Shown here one piece after another: positions 5,331 to 5,466 of a stretch of DNA of 5,466 nucleotides. Position 1 is the first letter of the stretch. Every line of letters starts with the position of its first letter. The translations under genes were made by a program, and so were the position numbers. Source of the stretch: Chloroflexota bacterium (GTDB lineage Bacteria; Chloroflexota; Anaerolineae; Promineifilales; Promineifilaceae). The notes under the pieces are model-generated. The model saw nothing but the letters and a program-made list of their open reading frames with translations, was not told the DNA's origin and did not search any database. The DNA is taken from NCBI GenBank assembly GCA_008501785.1, contig QQUD01000818.1:1-5466 (forward strand), written 5' to 3'.

Positions 5331-5353
5331 AAATTTTGACACAAATTTTGGCA
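5331..5353 (+). repeat. Tandem 11-bp direct repeat in the divergent promoter region
   Basis: aaattttgaca (5331-5341) and aaattttggca (5343-5353) agree at 10 of 11 positions with a 12-bp period. The second copy carries the -35 box of the plus-strand gene at 5385. It may be a regulator-binding repeat or a duplicated -35 region. Confidence 0.4.
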
Positions 5354-5376
5354 TTCAAGGCGACACCAGTTACTAT
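5348..5376 (+). promoter_or_regulatory. Promoter of the gene at 5385, probably leaderless
   Basis: TTGGCA (5348-5353, 5 of 6 to consensus), a 17-bp spacer and TACTAT (5371-5376, 4 of 6) are followed by 8 nt and the ATG at 5385. No Shine-Dalgarno sequence is present. Confidence 0.55.
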
Positions 5377-5384
5377 TCCCCGCT

Positions 5385-5466
5385 ATGCGCCGCATTACCA
5401 TTCGCCGAACCAATTTGGCATGGATAGCCATTGGCCTGCTCACTTTTGCAGCAACAACAGCCCCTA
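5385..5466 (+). CDS. Start of a membrane or exported protein, partial (runs off right edge)
   Basis: An open frame of 27 codons begins with ATG at 5385 and reaches the window end without a stop. The residues visible are a basic stretch (MRRITIRR) followed by a hydrophobic segment (LAWIAIGLLTFAATTAP), typical of a signal peptide or first membrane anchor, with a positive-inside start. The family cannot be recognised from this much. Support for the frame comes from the well-spaced promoter directly upstream and from its divergent arrangement with the DUF885 lipoprotein gene, 95 bp away. A chance short frame remains possible. Confidence 0.55.
   Translation, partial: MRRITIRRTNLAWIAIGLLTFAATTAP

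Noticed and set aside
5033..5443. Minus-strand 136-codon frame overlapping the lipoprotein start
   Set aside because: It is an out-of-frame shadow of the linker region, with low-complexity composition and no family signal.

Overview
This window of about 5.5 kb is bacterial chromosome from an organism that makes surface polysaccharide. I infer a member of the Chloroflexota (Anaerolineae or Caldilineae type), with moderate confidence. The reasons are the GT39-like enzyme with a YHPDEP motif, the DUF885 lipoprotein with a long Thr/Pro linker, moderate GC, short dispersed repeats that run through coding sequence, and several promoters placed for leaderless mRNAs. No marker gene settles the taxonomy.

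Layout. Positions 1-608 (minus) hold the 5' part of a multi-membrane-span lipid-carrier-dependent glycosyltransferase, cut by the left edge. Positions 609-1194 have no strong gene: they hold a weak HTH-like ORF (663-944) interrupted by a miniature inverted-repeat element (929-1050) flanked by 11-bp direct repeats. A GT4 glycosyltransferase (1195-2322, minus) and an atypical NAD(P)-binding SDR protein (2439-3302, plus) diverge from a 116-bp promoter region. The SDR gene converges on a 647-residue DUF885 metallopeptidase-like lipoprotein (3346-5289, minus), with a hairpin between them. The lipoprotein gene diverges from a new gene of which only 27 residues lie in the window (5385-5466, plus).

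Function. The two glycosyltransferases suggest an envelope or exopolysaccharide glycan locus. The SDR protein could modify a sugar nucleotide, but it looks more like the NDUFA9-like atypical group, so its link to glycans is only positional. The lipoprotein is probably an independent cell-surface peptidase-like gene.

Most striking signals. (i) The 8-bp palindrome ACGGCCGT occurs seven times, against about 0.08 expected at equal base frequencies. It lies in every reading frame of three genes and in one promoter region, like cyanobacterial HIP1. (ii) The miniature element contains two dRS3-like palindromes and may have broken a small ORF. (iii) Three genes have promoter-like hexamers with exactly 17-bp spacers and a -10 box 7-9 nt before the ATG, suggesting leaderless transcripts. 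I found no clear new multi-gene system.
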